NCBI GenBank assembly: GCA_035048485.1
Contig: CM068586.1
Span: 46,226,287 to 46,290,286, forward strand
Source of the DNA: Pteria penguin
Lineage: Eukaryota; Mollusca; Bivalvia; Pterioida; Pteriidae
Direction: 5' to 3'
DNA length: 64,000 nucleotides
Position 1 is the first letter of the stretch; each line of letters opens with the position of its first letter. A program made the position numbers and the translations under genes. Below the pieces are notes generated by a model. The model had not been told where the DNA came from, made no database searches, and saw only the letters and a program-made list of their open reading frames with translations. Below are positions 63,284 through 64,000 of the stretch, piece after piece.

Positions 63284-64000
63284 AACAAAATATAGACATG
63301 TTTCCCAAGTATAGTGGGATTGTGAATATACTGTGCGGTATAAGAAAACGATAAACATCATTAACCAATAAGATATGACAAAGGTTTATTAACAATTTTC
63401 TCATTACTCTGTTGAAAAGGTCATGCGGTCATCTTCGTTGTTCGAGTAATTTGATACATGTGTATTTCATTAATGGATACTTTTGGAGCAGAGGGGCGTG
63501 GGTTATTGGTGTGAGTGGGTGGACCTCGATCATTGGTCAAGAATGTGTACTTTGTAGCTGATAGGGGGGGGGGGTTAAAATTACTACCAGTATATTTTTG
63601 TACCCACATAGTACGTGTTGGCCCACTTTTTTTTTTTTTAGTTATACACCCTGTATATTATGGATAATGATCAGCGTTGTACGTGTATGTTATAACGATT
63701 TTAAAATGTTTAGAATAATAGTGTAACTTCTGTAACTATGTACCAGATCTGGTACTCGAGTTTCATCTGCTAAGTCAAGGTGTTGAGTGGTCACCACTGT
63801 AACAACCTTGAAATTTAAACCGAACTCTCCGTATGAATGCTGTAACCACACTTCCGGTGATATATAACGGAATTGTTGCTAACCTGCGCAGGTGTTGATG
63901 TGGCTGCAAAGACAGGGGACAGCAATAATATGGGAAGTTTATATAGGATCTGAAATGAATTTTCATATCATACGGTATTTATGAAATCTGCATACCACGA
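63284..64000. other. intergenic, nothing recognised
   Basis: One G-run near 63565 and a T-run near 63630; short frames on the minus strand only, without motifs. Confidence 0.4.

Overview
The window is eukaryotic and AT-rich, with long introns, consensus GT/AG splice sites, microsatellites, SINEs and degraded LINE copies. The tRNA-derived SINEs with (ATCA)n tails, the repeats carrying GACAGACGGACAG-type strings, and arrays of 'AAGGTCAAGGTCAC'-type units are typical, to my knowledge, of mollusc and especially bivalve genomes. I infer a bivalve or other lophotrochozoan; nothing in the sequence fixes the species.

Left two thirds (1 to about 41.76 kb): one multi-exon gene on the minus strand occupies this region. 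I assembled 17 coding exons by hand, with matching phases throughout, from an ATG at 41736 down to an exon ending at 840. The gene continues past the window start. The 630 visible residues read LOTUS domain, low-complexity basic linker, a double-stranded-RNA-binding-like fold, a second LOTUS domain and an extended Tudor domain. This is a TDRD7-type protein (germ granule, piRNA and RNA regulation). Its introns hold most of the repeats: a 62-bp satellite, a 30-bp minisatellite, foldback elements, several SINEs, two degraded LINEs, and a two-exon BTB gene on the opposite strand (20.8-22.9 kb). One exon has its 3' splice site and first bases amplified into eight 43-bp copies.

41.8-46.6 kb: intergenic, with a SINE flanked by target-site duplications, a foldback MITE, a MITE nested in a MITE, and a possible acidic repeat-coding exon.

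46.65-59.38 kb: a large composite DNA transposon bounded by inverted repeats of about 220 bp, close to identical over their inner 150 bp. Inside, on the plus strand, is a broken transposase gene: THAP domain, then linker, then an HTH_Tnp_4-type segment with conserved splice sites. Convergent to it on the minus strand is a broken SWIM zinc-finger gene of the kind usually joined to a YqaJ nuclease. The pair suggests an ISL2EU-like element. Two later insertions sit inside it: a 5'-truncated L1/Tx1-like LINE (47.4-50.2 kb, 13-bp target duplication) and a pogo/Tigger-like transposase gene (55.5-57.3 kb). Every transposon gene here carries frameshifts or stops.

59.38-64 kb: an 83-bp near-perfect hairpin with a 9-bp target duplication, a duplicated mollusc-type repeat, a LINE fragment and a hAT-like MITE. 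I see no convincing host gene here.
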